DNA of 64,000 bases from Allorhizobium sonneratiae (GCF_023700755.1 NZ_JAMKOJ010000008.1:1-64000), one strand, 5' to 3'; numbered from the stretch's first letter, positions 44,535 to 54,315 are shown. A program made the numbers and translations. Notes: generated from the sequence alone by a model not told the origin.

Positions 44535-44738
44535 GGACTGTCTTCTTTGATCTTGCCAGAATAAAATCGTTTTTCTGCCCCATTGCGGATGAGACAAAGC
44601 TCTTCAACCGAATCCGGTTTGAAGTTAGACTGTGTCGAATATGCTGATACCCCCGCTTTGTCCGATCCGTTTGCGGGGTCAAACACGATGATAACGGATC
44701 GCCCGCGGCAGCGTGTCTGCCGTTCAACGAGGTCTGAG

Positions 44739-45956
44739 ATGGAAGAGTTTCATAAAGTCCGGCGACTGCCGCCCTATGTTTTCGAACAGGTCAACCGTTT
44801 GAAAGCCAGCGCGCGCGCCGGGGGGGCGGACATCATCGATCTCGGCATGGGCAATCCCGATCTGCCGACACCGCAGGCTGTCGTCGACAAGCTCTGCGAA
44901 GTGGTGCAGGATCCGCGCACTCATCGTTATTCCTCCTCCAAGGGCATTCCGGGCCTGCGCCGCGCCCAGGCGGCTTACTATGCCCGCCGTTTCAATGTGA
45001 AGCTCAATCCGGATACGCAGGTCGTCGCCACGCTGGGCTCCAAGGAAGGCTTCGCCAATATGGCGCAGGCGATCACCGCACCGGGCGATGTGATCCTGTG
45101 CCCTGATCCGACCTATCCGATCCACGCTTTCGGCTTCCTGATGACCGGCGGTGTCATTCGCTCCATTCCGATCGAGCCGGATGATAGCTTCTTTCCGCCG
45201 CTGGAAAGGGCTGTGCGCCATTCGATCCCGAAACCGCTGGCGCTGATCATCAACTATCCGTCCAACCCGACGGCGCGGGTTGCCTCGCTCGATTTCTACA
45301 AGGACGTGATTGCCTTTGCCAAAAAGCACGACCTGATCGTGCTCTCCGACCTTGCCTATTCGGAGATCTATTTCGACGGCAATCCGCCGCCATCCGTTCT
45401 GGAAGTGCCGGGTGCGATGGATGTGGCGGTGGAGTTTACCTCCATGTCGAAAACCTTCTCCATGCCCGGCTGGCGCATGGGCTTTGCCGTCGGCAATGAG
45501 CGGCTGATTGCAGCGCTTGCGCGGGTAAAATCCTATCTCGATTACGGCGCCTTCACACCCATTCAGGTGGCCGCAACTTATGCGCTGAACGGCGACGGTT
45601 CCGATATTGCCGAGGTGCGCAATGTCTACAAGCGCCGCCGCGATGTGCTGGTGGAAAGCTTTGGCAAGGCCGGTTTCGAGGTGCCGCCGCCGGCGGCCAC
45701 CATGTTCGCCTGGGCGAAAATCCCGGAAAAATTCCGCCATCTCGGCTCGCTGGAGTTTTCCAAGCTTCTGGTGGAAAAGGCCGATGTCGCCGTGGCACCG
45801 GGCATCGGCTTCGGCGAGCAGGGCGATGATTATGTCCGCATCGCGCTGGTCGAGAACGAGCACCGCATCCGTCAGGCCGCGCGCAACTTGAAGCGCTTCC
45901 TGTCTTCGGCGGAAGATACGCTGCACAATGTCATTTCGCTCAACGCCCACCGTTGA
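44739..45956 (+). CDS. alaC: Alanine-type PLP aminotransferase (AlaC-like)
   Basis: A 405-residue class I/II aminotransferase. It has the IDLGMGNPDLPTP substrate block, NYPSNPTA, the LSDLAYSEIYFDG aspartate block and the PLP lysine in TSMSKTFSMPGWRMGF. In E. coli the related AlaC makes alanine from pyruvate and glutamate; rhizobial copies are often annotated simply as LL-diaminopimelate-like aminotransferases, so substrate is not certain. The frame extends to 44583, but ATG 44739 matches the family. It lies 64 bases upstream of hom, with a hairpin between. Confidence 0.9.
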   Translation: MEEFHKVRRLPPYVFEQVNRLKASARAGGADIIDLGMGNPDLPTPQAVVDKLCEVVQDPRTHRYSSSKGIPGLRRAQAAYYARRFNVKLNPDTQVVATLGSKEGFANMAQAITAPGDVILCPDPTYPIHAFGFLMTGGVIRSIPIEPDDSFFPPLERAVRHSIPKPLALIINYPSNPTARVASLDFYKDVIAFAKKHDLIVLSDLAYSEIYFDGNPPPSVLEVPGAMDVAVEFTSMSKTFSMPGWRMGFAVGNERLIAALARVKSYLDYGAFTPIQVAATYALNGDGSDIAEVRNVYKRRRDVLVESFGKAGFEVPPPAATMFAWAKIPEKFRHLGSLEFSKLLVEKADVAVAPGIGFGEQGDDYVRIALVENEHRIRQAARNLKRFLSSAEDTLHNVISLNAHR

Positions 45957-45966
45957 GGTCTCTTCC

Positions 45967-45992
45967 GGACGGTCCGCCCGGACCGTCCCTTT
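45967..45992 (+). terminator. Perfect hairpin between alaC and hom
   Basis: GGACGGTCCG at 45967-45976 pairs perfectly with CGGACCGTCC at 45979-45988 and is followed by only CTTTAT. The short T-tail suggests partial termination or attenuation upstream of hom rather than a full stop. Confidence 0.5.
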
Positions 45993-46020
45993 ATCGATAA
46001 AAGCATATCAGGATTTTCTC

Positions 46021-47340
46021 ATGGCTGATGCCTTAAAGATCGGCATTGCGGGGCTTGGCACCGTTGGCGCGTCGCTGGCCCGCATTCTGCAAACCCGCAT
46101 GGATGCACTCACCGTTGCCTGCGGCAGACCCATTGCCATTACCGCGGTCAGCGCTCGCGACAAAGACAAGGATCGCGGGTTCGATCTGACGGGCATTGCC
46201 TGGTTTCACGATCCGGTGGAGATGGCGGAAAAGGCCGATATCGATGTTTTCGTCGAGTTGATCGGCGGGGCGGAAGGTCCGGCCGAGCGCTCACTGCGCA
46301 AGGCGTTGAAGCGCGGCCTGCATGTGGTGACGGCCAACAAGGCGCTTCTGGCGAAACACGGCGTCGAACTGGCAAAGCTTGCCGAGGAAAAGGGTCTGCT
46401 GATCAATTATGAAGCGGCGGTGGCGGGCGGCATCCCGATCATCAAGACGCTGAGAGAATCGCTCACCGGCAACAGCTTCTCGCGCATTTACGGCATCATG
46501 AACGGCACCTGCAATTACATCCTGACACGGATGGAAAAGGAGGGACTGAGCTTTGCCGATTGCCTGAAGGAAGCCCAGCGTCTCGGCTATGCCGAGGCCG
46601 ATCCGACCTTTGATATCGAAGGCAATGACACGGCTCACAAGCTGGCGATCCTGACCACGCTTGCCTTCGGCAACCAGATTGCCGCCGACGAAATCTATCT
46701 CGAAGGCATCAGCAACATCACCATTGAGGATATTCAGGCCGCGCGCGATCTCGGTTACCGCATCAAGCTGCTCGGCGTGGCGCAGAAAACGGCGAGCGGC
46801 ATCGAACAGCGTGTGCATCCGACCATGGTGCCGGTCAATTCCGTCATCGCCCAGGTGGATGGTGTGACCAATGCTGTGGCGGTGGAATCCGATATTCTCG
46901 GCGAGCTTCTGATGGTCGGGCCCGGTGCCGGTGGCAATGCCACGGCCTCTGCCGTGCTGGGCGACATTACCGACATCGCCAAGAGCCGCCCCGGTGCACA
47001 GCGCGTACCGGTGCTGGGTCGCCCGGCGCATCTGCTGGAGGCCTATTCCCGAGCCAAGATGAAGCGGCATGAGGGCGGCTATTTCATCCGCCTGACCGTG
47101 ATGGACCGTACCGGCGTCTTTGCCAGCATCGCCACGCAGATGGCGGAGAACGGCATTTCGCTCGAATCCATCGTCCAGCATTCCGGCTCTGGCGCATCGG
47201 AAAATGCCAAGACGATCATTCTCGTCACCCATGCGACCATGGAAGGCGCGGTGCGCAAGGCGGTTGCGGCCATCAAGGAAGAAGGCTATCTGCTGGGCGA
47301 GCCGCAGGTGATCCGCATCGAGCGGCCGAAATCCGTTTGA
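46021..47340 (+). CDS. hom: Homoserine dehydrogenase
   Basis: A 439-residue NAD(P)-dependent enzyme reducing aspartate semialdehyde to homoserine, the branch to threonine and methionine. The N-terminal Rossmann motif is IGIAGLGTVGASLARIL; the catalytic domain has NGTCNYILTRMEKEG and YAEADPTFDIEGNDTAHK; an ACT domain (about residues 355-430, MDRTGVFASIATQMAENGIS) suggests feedback by threonine. It is a monofunctional form, without an aspartokinase domain. recJ begins 15 bases after the stop. Confidence 0.96.
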   Translation: MADALKIGIAGLGTVGASLARILQTRMDALTVACGRPIAITAVSARDKDKDRGFDLTGIAWFHDPVEMAEKADIDVFVELIGGAEGPAERSLRKALKRGLHVVTANKALLAKHGVELAKLAEEKGLLINYEAAVAGGIPIIKTLRESLTGNSFSRIYGIMNGTCNYILTRMEKEGLSFADCLKEAQRLGYAEADPTFDIEGNDTAHKLAILTTLAFGNQIAADEIYLEGISNITIEDIQAARDLGYRIKLLGVAQKTASGIEQRVHPTMVPVNSVIAQVDGVTNAVAVESDILGELLMVGPGAGGNATASAVLGDITDIAKSRPGAQRVPVLGRPAHLLEAYSRAKMKRHEGGYFIRLTVMDRTGVFASIATQMAENGISLESIVQHSGSGASENAKTIILVTHATMEGAVRKAVAAIKEEGYLLGEPQVIRIERPKSV

Positions 47341-47355
47341 TGATCCCGAGAGGCC

Positions 47356-49158
47356 ATGCTGGAACCTGCCGATCCCGTTGACCGCGCCTTTCTCAATGTG
47401 GAAACCTCTGCCAGCGGGCAGCGCTGGGTGGCGCGGCTCGATCAGGCCGGGCTTAACCGGGCGCTGGCCATGGCACAAAGCCAGGGCCTGCCGGAGCTGA
47501 TCGCCCGTGTGCTTGCAGGGCGCGGCGTCGGTGTGGCCGAGGCGAAGGCCTTTCTCGATCCCACCCTTCGCGCTCTGATGCCCGATCCCTCGACGCTGAC
47601 CGATGCCGACAAGGCTGCGGCACGCCTTGCAAGGGCCGTCAGACAGGGTGAAAGACTGGCGATCTTCGGCGATTACGATGTGGACGGTGCCGCCTCTTCG
47701 GCCCTGCTTTACCGGTTTCTGCGCCATTTCGGTGTGGAGAGCGAAATCTATATTCCCGACCGGATTTTTGAAGGTTATGGCCCGAATGCCGCCGCCATCG
47801 GCCAGTTGATCGAGCGCGGCGCGGAACTGATCGTGACCGTGGATTGCGGCTCGACCAGCCATGAGGCGCTGGCTGAAGCGCATCGGCGCGGTATCGATGT
47901 GGTGGTGATCGACCACCACCAGATGGGCCATGAGCTGCCGCCCTGCCATGCGCTGGTCAATCCCAATCGCAGCGACGATCTCTCCGGCCAGGGACATTTA
48001 TGTGCGGCGGGCGTTGTGTTCATGGTGCTGGTCGCAACGCTCCGGCAGTTGAGGGAGGGTGGGCATCCACAGGCCCGCTCGCTCGATCTTCTTGCCTTTC
48101 TCGACCTGGTGGCGCTGGCCACGGTCTGCGATGTCGTGCCGCTCAAGGGGTTGAACCGCGCCTATGTGGTCAAGGGGCTGATTGCCGCGCGCCATCAGCA
48201 GAATGCCGGGCTTGCCGCACTCTTCAAGGTGGCGGGCATTGGCGGGCCGGTCACGCCCTATCATTTCGGTTTTCTCATCGGTCCGCGTATCAATGCCGGG
48301 GGACGCATCGGCGATGCCGCCCTTGGCAGCCGCTTGCTGACCATGGATGACGCCCATGCGGCCGAGGCCATTGCCACGCAGCTCGACGAGCTGAACCGTC
48401 AGCGTCAGGCGATGGAGGCGGCGATGCTGGCCGAGGCCGAGGCCGAAGCCATGGCCGAATATGGCACGGGCGAAACGGCGTCGGTGATCGTCACGGCGCG
48501 CGAAGGCTGGCATCCGGGCATTGTCGGGCTGCTGGCGGCAAGGCTCAAGGAGCGGTTCCAGCGTCCGGCCTTTGCCATTGCCTTTGATGCGATGGGCAAG
48601 GGCACCGGTTCCGGTCGCTCCATTCCCGGTTTCGATATGGGAAAAATGGTGCGTGCCGCCGTCGATTCCGGTCTGCTGGTCAAGGGCGGCGGCCATGCCA
48701 TGGCGGCGGGTCTGACGGTGGAGCGGACAAAGCTCGGTTCACTCAGAAGCTTTTTCGACGATCAGTCGCGCGAAACCGTGATGACGCTTGCCGCCAATCG
48801 CGCCCTGAAGATCGACGGGGCGCTGGGCGCATCGGGCGCCACGCTTGCTTTGATCGATCTTCTCGAAAGTGCCGGTCCCTATGGTTCCGGCCATTCGCAG
48901 CCGATTTTCGCCGTGCCTGCCCATCGCATCCGCGACAGCCGGTTGATCGGTACCAATCATGTCAAGGTGACGCTGGAAGGGCCGGATGGCAGCCGGCTCG
49001 AGGCCATTGCCTTTCGCGCCGGGGAAACGCCGCTTGGCGATCTGCTTTTGTCGCGTCGGGGCGAGGCGGTTCACGTGGCAGGAACCTTGGGCGCAGAGCT
49101 TTGGCAGGGCACACGGCGCATTCAGCTGCGCATCATCGATGCCGCACCAGCGCTGTGA
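47356..49158 (+). CDS. recJ: Single-stranded-DNA-specific exonuclease RecJ
   Basis: A 600-residue 5'-3' ssDNA exonuclease of the DHH family used in recombination and mismatch repair. Motif I FGDYDVDGAASSALL lies near residue 105, VTVDCGS near 160, the DHH motif VVVIDHHQMG near 183, and the DHHA1 motif GGGHAMAAGLT near 445, followed by the OB domain. All catalytic Asp and His residues are visible. It sits 15 bases behind hom, where related genomes usually have glpX in between. Confidence 0.96.
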   Translation: MLEPADPVDRAFLNVETSASGQRWVARLDQAGLNRALAMAQSQGLPELIARVLAGRGVGVAEAKAFLDPTLRALMPDPSTLTDADKAAARLARAVRQGERLAIFGDYDVDGAASSALLYRFLRHFGVESEIYIPDRIFEGYGPNAAAIGQLIERGAELIVTVDCGSTSHEALAEAHRRGIDVVVIDHHQMGHELPPCHALVNPNRSDDLSGQGHLCAAGVVFMVLVATLRQLREGGHPQARSLDLLAFLDLVALATVCDVVPLKGLNRAYVVKGLIAARHQQNAGLAALFKVAGIGGPVTPYHFGFLIGPRINAGGRIGDAALGSRLLTMDDAHAAEAIATQLDELNRQRQAMEAAMLAEAEAEAMAEYGTGETASVIVTAREGWHPGIVGLLAARLKERFQRPAFAIAFDAMGKGTGSGRSIPGFDMGKMVRAAVDSGLLVKGGGHAMAAGLTVERTKLGSLRSFFDDQSRETVMTLAANRALKIDGALGASGATLALIDLLESAGPYGSGHSQPIFAVPAHRIRDSRLIGTNHVKVTLEGPDGSRLEAIAFRAGETPLGDLLLSRRGEAVHVAGTLGAELWQGTRRIQLRIIDAAPAL

Positions 49159-49210
49159 TGCACATATCTTGAACGCGACAAGATGATGATTACATGATGG
49201 TGGAAATTAA

Positions 49211-49285
49211 TGGCACGCCCTAGGGGAGTCGAACCCCTCTTTTCAGAATGAAAATCTGACGTCCTAACCGATAGACGAAGGGCGC
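49211..49285 (-). tRNA. tRNA-Glu (anticodon UUC)
   Basis: The minus strand from 49285 folds as a 75-base cloverleaf: acceptor GCGCCCT/AGGGCGT, D-arm with TCTATCGGTTAGGAC, anticodon stem TCAGA/TCTGA with loop TTTTCAT (anticodon TTC), and T-arm AGGGG-TTCGACT-CCCCT. The discriminator is G and CCA is encoded at 49213-49211. The first acceptor pair would be G1-U72, a wobble. A matching promoter lies at 49299-49327. Confidence 0.97.
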
Positions 49286-49833
49286 GTGTTGTGGCGCCCT
49301 TATAATGGCGCTCTGCTGGGCTGGCAAGCGGCTTGCGACAATTTTTTGACAAGTCTTGGTTTTTGAAGGGGCTTCTTTCTTCATGCTGTTGTTTTGGCCG
49401 ATATGTATCATCTGACGTGATGGTCACACGTTGATTTTACCATCCGTTTTGCAATCCGGATGCCGGTTTCCGGCGTATCGAGATTATTCTTTCGTCGCTG
49501 TTTGCACTTTTTTGGATTTGGCGCATTGTTGTCGGTGAAGGCTGAGCGGGCTTCTGACAAGCTTCGGGCAGGACTTCATGGGCAGAGTGGATGAATGGTG
49601 CAACGAAAGGGCGAAAGAGGCCGTAGACAAACCCAAAGCCTGAGGTGGCAGGCTTTGCAGATGCTGGCGGAAGAGTTGATCTTCCGGGGTTTTTCGAGGG
49701 CTTAGCGCAATTCTGTTTGCACTGCGTGGCGAGAGGCTTAAAATCGCGCCAAAATGCACTACCTTATGCTTTTGAGAGGTCGGGCGGGGATTCGCCAGGG
49801 CATAAGGACCAGACCTCGGGAGAATGGACGGAC
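49286..49833. other. Non-coding stretch between tRNA-Glu and clpS
   Basis: Apart from the tRNA promoter, the 548 bases contain no supported gene. A 91-codon minus-strand frame (49484-49759) is Ser/Leu-rich with no motif. The clpS frame itself is open from 49645, but the first 63 codons have no ClpS similarity. A clpS promoter must be here but was not recognised. Confidence 0.65.
49299..49327 (-). promoter_or_regulatory. Promoter of tRNA-Glu
   Basis: On the minus strand TTGCCA (49327-49322) and TATAAG (49304-49299) are separated by exactly 17 bases, and the tRNA 5' end follows 13 bases after the -10 element. The geometry and match are good for a sigma-70-type stable-RNA promoter. Confidence 0.75.
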
Positions 49834-50184
49834 ATGATCGCTAAACCGATCGTCATGCAGGCACAACAGACAAACGGAGATGGCCCGGGACGGGGTACCT
49901 CCGTCATCACACGCACGAAGCCAAAGACAAAAAAACCAAACCTGTATCGCGTTCTTCTTCTGAATGACGATTACACACCCATGGATTTCGTCATTCATAT
50001 TCTGGAGCGGTTTTTCCAGAAAGACAGAGAAGCAGCAACCATCATCATGCTGCATGTGCACAACCACGGGGTAGGGGAATGCGGCGTCTTCACCTATGAG
50101 GTCGCTGAAACCAAGGTAAGCCAAGTCATGGACTTCGCGCGGCAGCACGAACACCCGCTGCAATGCGTCATGGAAAAGAAATGA
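49834..50184 (+). CDS. clpS: ATP-dependent Clp protease adaptor ClpS
   Basis: A 116-residue N-recognin that delivers N-degron proteins to ClpA. The folded core begins at [16 protein letters not shown], whose Asp and Met/Val residues form the N-end-residue pocket; the [20 protein letters not shown] block with the conserved His follows. The N-terminal 38 residues are a flexible, basic extension. ATG 49834 follows CGGGAGAATGGACGGAC; ATG 49855 is a possible alternative. clpA starts 10 bases after the stop. Confidence 0.96.
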   Translation: MIAKPIVMQAQQTNGDGPGRGTSVITRTKPKTKKPNLYRVLLLNDDYTPMDFVIHILERFFQKDREAATIIMLHVHNHGVGECGVFTYEVAETKVSQVMDFARQHEHPLQCVMEKK

Positions 50185-50194
50185 GGATCTGACC

Positions 50195-52663
50195 GTGCCA
50201 ACATTTGCTCCGAGCCTGGAAAAGGCCCTCCATCAGGCACTCACTTATGCCAACGAGCGGCATCACGAATATGCGACGCTCGAACATCTGCTGCTGGCCC
50301 TGATCGACGATTCCGACGCCGCCGCCGTCATGGGGGCGTGCAATGTCAATCTCGACGCTTTGCGCAAGACCGTTACCGATTATGTCGACAATGAACTGTC
50401 CAATCTGATCACCGGCTATGACGAGGACTCCAAGCCGACCTCCGGCTTCCAGCGTGTCATCCAGCGGGCGGTGATCCATGTGCAATCTTCCGGTCGCGAG
50501 GAAGTGACCGGGGCGAATGTGCTGGTGGCGATCTTCGCAGAGCGCGAAAGCCATGCCGCTTATTTCCTGCAGGAGCAGGAAATGACCCGTTACGATGCCG
50601 TCAATTACATCTCGCATGGCATCGGCAAGCGCCCCGGCGCTTCGCAGACCCGCACGCCGCGCGGGGCCGAAGACGAGACGGAAGCGCCCAAGCCCGCCCG
50701 CGAGCAGGAAGAAGGGGCCGCCAAGAAGCAGCCGGATGCGCTGAAGGCCTATTGCGTCAACCTGAACGAAAAGGCCAAAAATGGCCGGATCGATCCGTTG
50801 ATCGGCCGCAATGACGAGGTCAATCGCACCATTCAGGTTCTGTGCCGCCGCTCGAAGAACAATCCGCTTTATGTCGGCGATCCCGGTGTTGGCAAGACGG
50901 CCATTGCCGAGGGGCTTGCCAAGCGCATCGTTGAAGGCAAGGTGCCGGAGGCGCTTGCCGATGCGACAATCTTCTCGCTCGACATGGGCACGCTTCTGGC
51001 CGGAACCCGCTATCGCGGCGATTTCGAAGAGCGGCTGAAGCAGGTCGTCAAGGAACTGGAAGACTATCCCGGCGCGGTGCTGTTCATCGATGAAATCCAC
51101 ACCGTCATCGGTGCCGGCGCCACCTCCGGCGGGGCGATGGATGCCTCCAACCTGTTGAAGCCGGCGCTTTCCTCCGGGGCAATCCGCTGCATCGGTTCGA
51201 CCACCTACAAGGAATATCGCCAGTTCTTCGAGAAGGACCGGGCGCTGGTGCGCCGCTTCCAGAAGATTGATGTCAACGAGCCGTCGATCGATGATGCTAT
51301 CGAAATCATGAAGGGGTTGAAGCCCTATTTCGAGGAATATCACAAGCTTCGCTATTCCAACGAGGCGATCAAGACGGCGGTGGAGCTTTCGGCCCGCTAT
51401 ATCAGCGACCGCAAACTGCCGGACAAGGCGATCGACGTGATCGACGAGACGGGGGCGGCGCAGATGCTGTTACCGGTGTCGAGACGGCGTAAGCTGATCA
51501 CTGAAAAGGAGATCGAGGCCACCATTGCCACCATGGCACGCATTCCGCCCAAGACCGTCTCCAAGGATGACGAGATGGTGCTCGCCAATCTGGAGCAGGA
51601 ATTGCGCTCGGTCGTTTACGGTCAGGACAAGGCGATCGAAGCGCTGTCCACCTCGATCAAGCTGGCGCGTGCCGGGCTTCGCGAGCCGAACAAGCCGATC
51701 GGTTCTTATGTCTTCTCCGGCCCGACTGGCGTCGGTAAGACAGAAGTGGCCAAGCAGCTTGCCGCTTCGCTCGGCGTGGAACTGCTGCGCTTCGATATGT
51801 CGGAATATATGGAACGGCATACGGTTTCGCGCCTGCTCGGTGCCCCTCCCGGCTATGTGGGTTTCGATCAGGGCGGTCTCTTGACCGATGGCGTCGATCA
51901 GCATCCGCATTGCGTTGTGCTGCTGGACGAGATCGAAAAGGCCCATCCCGACATCTACAACATCCTGTTGCAGGTGATGGATCATGGCTCGCTCACCGAT
52001 CACAACGGCAAGAAGATCGACTTCCGCAATGTCATCCTGATCATGACCACCAATGCCGGAGCGAGCGAAATGGCCAAGGCCGCCATCGGCTTCGGCTCGT
52101 CCAAGCGCACGGGTGAGGATGAGGAGGCGCTGAACCGCCTGTTCACCCCGGAATTCCGCAACCGTCTGGATGCGACCATTCCGTTCGCGCCGCTGCCGAC
52201 CGAGATCATCCATCAGGTGGTGCAGAAATTCGTCATGCAGCTCGAAGCCCAGCTTTCCGAGCGTGGCGTGACCTTCGATCTTGCACCGGAAGCGATCGAA
52301 TGGCTGTCGAAGCGTGGTTATGACGAAAAGATGGGGGCCAGGCCGCTGTCGCGCGTCATTCAGGAGCATATCAAGAAGCCGCTGGCCAATGAGATCCTGT
52401 TCGGCAAGCTGCGCAAGGGTGGTGTCGTCAAGGTGGGCGTCAAGTCCGGCGAGGACGGCAGCGAAGAGCTGGCGCTGGAAGCGATTGCCGATGAAGGGCG
52501 CGTCAAGCCGAAGCCGGAAACCGAGGTGCAGGCTGAAGAGCCTGATGACGGCGAAGTGATGGCCAAGCCGCGCGCCAGGCCGAAAAAGGCCAAGGCGGAG
52601 CCGGAGGTCGAGGCTGCTGCATCGAAGAAATCATCGGTTCCCAAGGTGCCGAAAAAGAAATAA
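50195..52663 (+). CDS. clpA: ATP-dependent Clp protease ATP-binding subunit ClpA
   Basis: An 822-residue AAA+ unfoldase feeding ClpP. The N-domain (1-140) binds ClpS; D1 has Walker [10 protein letters not shown] at about 228-236 and D2 has GPTGVGKTE at about 509-517 with [21 protein letters not shown] after it. The ATP-dependent unfolding works with adjacent clpS. The start is GTG 50195. Compared with E. coli ClpA (758 residues) it has a Lys/Pro/Ala/Glu-rich tail from about 760. A strong terminator follows. Confidence 0.97.
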   Translation: MPTFAPSLEKALHQALTYANERHHEYATLEHLLLALIDDSDAAAVMGACNVNLDALRKTVTDYVDNELSNLITGYDEDSKPTSGFQRVIQRAVIHVQSSGREEVTGANVLVAIFAERESHAAYFLQEQEMTRYDAVNYISHGIGKRPGASQTRTPRGAEDETEAPKPAREQEEGAAKKQPDALKAYCVNLNEKAKNGRIDPLIGRNDEVNRTIQVLCRRSKNNPLYVGDPGVGKTAIAEGLAKRIVEGKVPEALADATIFSLDMGTLLAGTRYRGDFEERLKQVVKELEDYPGAVLFIDEIHTVIGAGATSGGAMDASNLLKPALSSGAIRCIGSTTYKEYRQFFEKDRALVRRFQKIDVNEPSIDDAIEIMKGLKPYFEEYHKLRYSNEAIKTAVELSARYISDRKLPDKAIDVIDETGAAQMLLPVSRRRKLITEKEIEATIATMARIPPKTVSKDDEMVLANLEQELRSVVYGQDKAIEALSTSIKLARAGLREPNKPIGSYVFSGPTGVGKTEVAKQLAASLGVELLRFDMSEYMERHTVSRLLGAPPGYVGFDQGGLLTDGVDQHPHCVVLLDEIEKAHPDIYNILLQVMDHGSLTDHNGKKIDFRNVILIMTTNAGASEMAKAAIGFGSSKRTGEDEEALNRLFTPEFRNRLDATIPFAPLPTEIIHQVVQKFVMQLEAQLSERGVTFDLAPEAIEWLSKRGYDEKMGARPLSRVIQEHIKKPLANEILFGKLRKGGVVKVGVKSGEDGSEELALEAIADEGRVKPKPETEVQAEEPDDGEVMAKPRARPKKAKAEPEVEAAASKKSSVPKVPKKK

Positions 52664-52684
52664 GACATAGATGATATCTCTTAT

Positions 52685-52720
52685 GATGCCGGGTTTTTAA
52701 AAAACCCGGCATCATTCTTT
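52685..52720 (+). terminator. Intrinsic terminator after clpA
   Basis: GATGCCGGG at 52685-52693 pairs with CCCGGCATC at 52705-52713, with TTTTT and AAAAAA extending the stem, followed by ATTCTTT. It ends the clpS-clpA unit; azlC starts 21 bases further on. Confidence 0.88.
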
Positions 52721-52733
52721 CTGGAAGTTCTTC

Positions 52734-53507
52734 ATGAATGCCCCCTCCCTGTCCGAGGCAGAGACGGTCTCCGTCTCCAGACTGAAATATTTCCTTGCCG
52801 GTATGCGTGGGATTTTCAGCCTGCCAGCCTTCATTCTCATGACCTCCTTCATTGGTTTTAGCGCCTTTGCCGCCGAAAGCGGTATTGCGCGCAACGAAGC
52901 GATGTTCATGACCTTTATCATCTGGGCCTTGCCGGCCAAGCTGATCCTGGTCGGCATGATGTCGAGCGGAGCGAGCCTTGTTGCCTGCTTCATCGCCGTG
53001 ACGCTCTCATCGATCCGGATGATGCCGATGGTGGCGTCGCTGGTGCCGGAAATGCGCAATGACAAAACGCCGACCTGGCTGCTGATCATTCTGTCGCATT
53101 TCGTCGCTGTCACCGCCTGGGTTTATTCGATGGGGCAGTTCAAATATGTGCCGCGTGTCGCCCGCACGGCCTATTTCGCCGGGTTTGGCATCACGCTGGT
53201 CACGGTCAACACGCTGCTTGTCGGCTTGTGTTACGGGCTGGTGACGAAGTTTCCGCCGCTGGTCGCGGGCGTGCTGTTTTTTCTGACGCCGATTTATTTC
53301 CTGACCTCGATCTGGGCGACAGGACGCCAGAGCGTGGTGAAGATCGCTTTCGTCATCGGGGTGTTGGCCGGGCCTTTGCTGGCCGTGCTGATGCCGGGTT
53401 TCGATATTCTGGTTGCCGGGCTTGGCGGCGGAACAGTGGCCTATCTGATCGACCGGTTCTTCATTCGCGGTCGCAAGGCCATCGCCAACAGGGAGACGGC
53501 GGCATGA
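52734..53507 (+). CDS. azlC: AzlC family branched-chain amino acid exporter, large subunit
   Basis: A 257-residue membrane protein with several helices, similar to AzlC of Bacillus (with AzlD an exporter of branched-chain amino acids and analogues). Its N-terminal part has FLAGMRGIFSLPAFILMTSFIGF and a conserved SIRMMPM segment between helices. It overlaps azlD as ATGA, supporting a two-subunit complex. Substrate is inferred from the family. Confidence 0.85.
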   Translation: MNAPSLSEAETVSVSRLKYFLAGMRGIFSLPAFILMTSFIGFSAFAAESGIARNEAMFMTFIIWALPAKLILVGMMSSGASLVACFIAVTLSSIRMMPMVASLVPEMRNDKTPTWLLIILSHFVAVTAWVYSMGQFKYVPRVARTAYFAGFGITLVTVNTLLVGLCYGLVTKFPPLVAGVLFFLTPIYFLTSIWATGRQSVVKIAFVIGVLAGPLLAVLMPGFDILVAGLGGGTVAYLIDRFFIRGRKAIANRETAA

Positions 53508-53836
53508 TCGACCATTACTGGCCCTATGTGGTGATCATCATTGCCGGATGGATGGCAACTGATGTCTGGCGCACGCTCGGCGTCATTGCCGGTAACCGGC
53601 TGAAGGAGGGCTCCGAGGCGCTTTACTGGGTGCGGGCAGTGGCGACGGCTCTGGTCATGGCGCTGACCGCCAAGCTGATCGTCTTTCCAAATGGTGCGTT
53701 GGCCGCATCCCCCTTATGGCTGCGGCTTGCCGCCGCCGCCATCGGCTTTATCGCCTTCCTGCTTGCAGGCCAGCGCATCATTGTCGGCGTGACGGTGGCG
53801 CTGGCGTTGCTGGCGCTGGGGCTCGTCTGGTTATGA
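53504..53836 (+). CDS. azlD: AzlD family small subunit of the branched-chain amino acid exporter
   Basis: A 110-residue protein with about four hydrophobic helices (MIDHYWPYVVIIIAGWMATD, LYWVRAVATALVMALTAK), the usual size of AzlD. ATG 53504 overlaps the azlC TGA; the longer frame from 53228 lies inside azlC and is not used. Its 3' end overlaps the convergent HIT gene by six bases. Confidence 0.88.
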   Translation: MIDHYWPYVVIIIAGWMATDVWRTLGVIAGNRLKEGSEALYWVRAVATALVMALTAKLIVFPNGALAASPLWLRLAAAAIGFIAFLLAGQRIIVGVTVALALLALGLVWL

Positions 53837-54259
53837 CAGGCAGGCCCTGATCTTTTCCGCATGGGCGGTGAGGGTCTCGATCTTTTCCATACTGCCGCTA
53901 TGCGGCTTCAGGCCCACGCCTTCATGGCGGGGAATGACGTGGAAATGCAGGTGAAACACCGTCTGCCCGGCAGCCGGTTCGTTGAACTGAGCGATATAGA
54001 CACCATCAGCCTCGAAAGCCTGCTTGACGGCGATGGCCAGTTTCTGCACCACCGGCATCAGCCTGGCGAGAACGACGGGATCGGCATCGAGAATGTTGCG
54101 CGATCCCTGTTTCGGGATAACCAGAAGATGGCCCGGCGCCTGCGGCATGACATCCATGAAGGCAAGCGTATCCTCATCCTCATACAGCTTGACCGAGGGA
54201 ATGATCCCCTTCAAGATTTTGGCGAAAATATTCTCAGGATCATAGGCCGGAACGGTCAT
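53831..54259 (-). CDS. HIT family nucleotide-binding protein
   Basis: A 142-residue histidine-triad hydrolase. The motif HLHFHVIPR (about residues 105-113) contains the catalytic central His; YIAQFNEPAAGQTVFH precedes it. Such proteins split dinucleoside polyphosphates or AMP conjugates. Of two in-frame ATGs, 54259 has AGGAG at eight bases, while 54265 abuts it, so 54259 is chosen. It overlaps the convergent azlD by six bases. Confidence 0.92.
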   Translation of the reverse strand: MTVPAYDPENIFAKILKGIIPSVKLYEDEDTLAFMDVMPQAPGHLLVIPKQGSRNILDADPVVLARLMPVVQKLAIAVKQAFEADGVYIAQFNEPAAGQTVFHLHFHVIPRHEGVGLKPHSGSMEKIETLTAHAEKIRACLS

Positions 54260-54315
54260 GGACATCTCCTCATTTGCCGTTGATGTATAACGGGTGAGGG
54301 GCGCGACGCAAGCCT

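Noticed and set aside
44724..45950. 408-codon minus-strand frame across the aminotransferase
   Set aside because: Antisense shadow of a clear PLP enzyme; very His- and Arg-rich with no family features.
46291..47997. 568-codon minus-strand frame across hom and recJ
   Set aside because: Antisense to hom and recJ, whose catalytic motifs are all intact; His-rich composition is typical of a reverse-complement shadow.
49484..49759. 91-codon minus-strand frame between tRNA-Glu and clpS
   Set aside because: Ser/Leu-rich with no motif or start signal; overlaps the region where the clpS promoter should be.
50168..51343. 391-codon minus-strand frame opposite clpA
   Set aside because: Shadow of the N-domain and D1 of ClpA.
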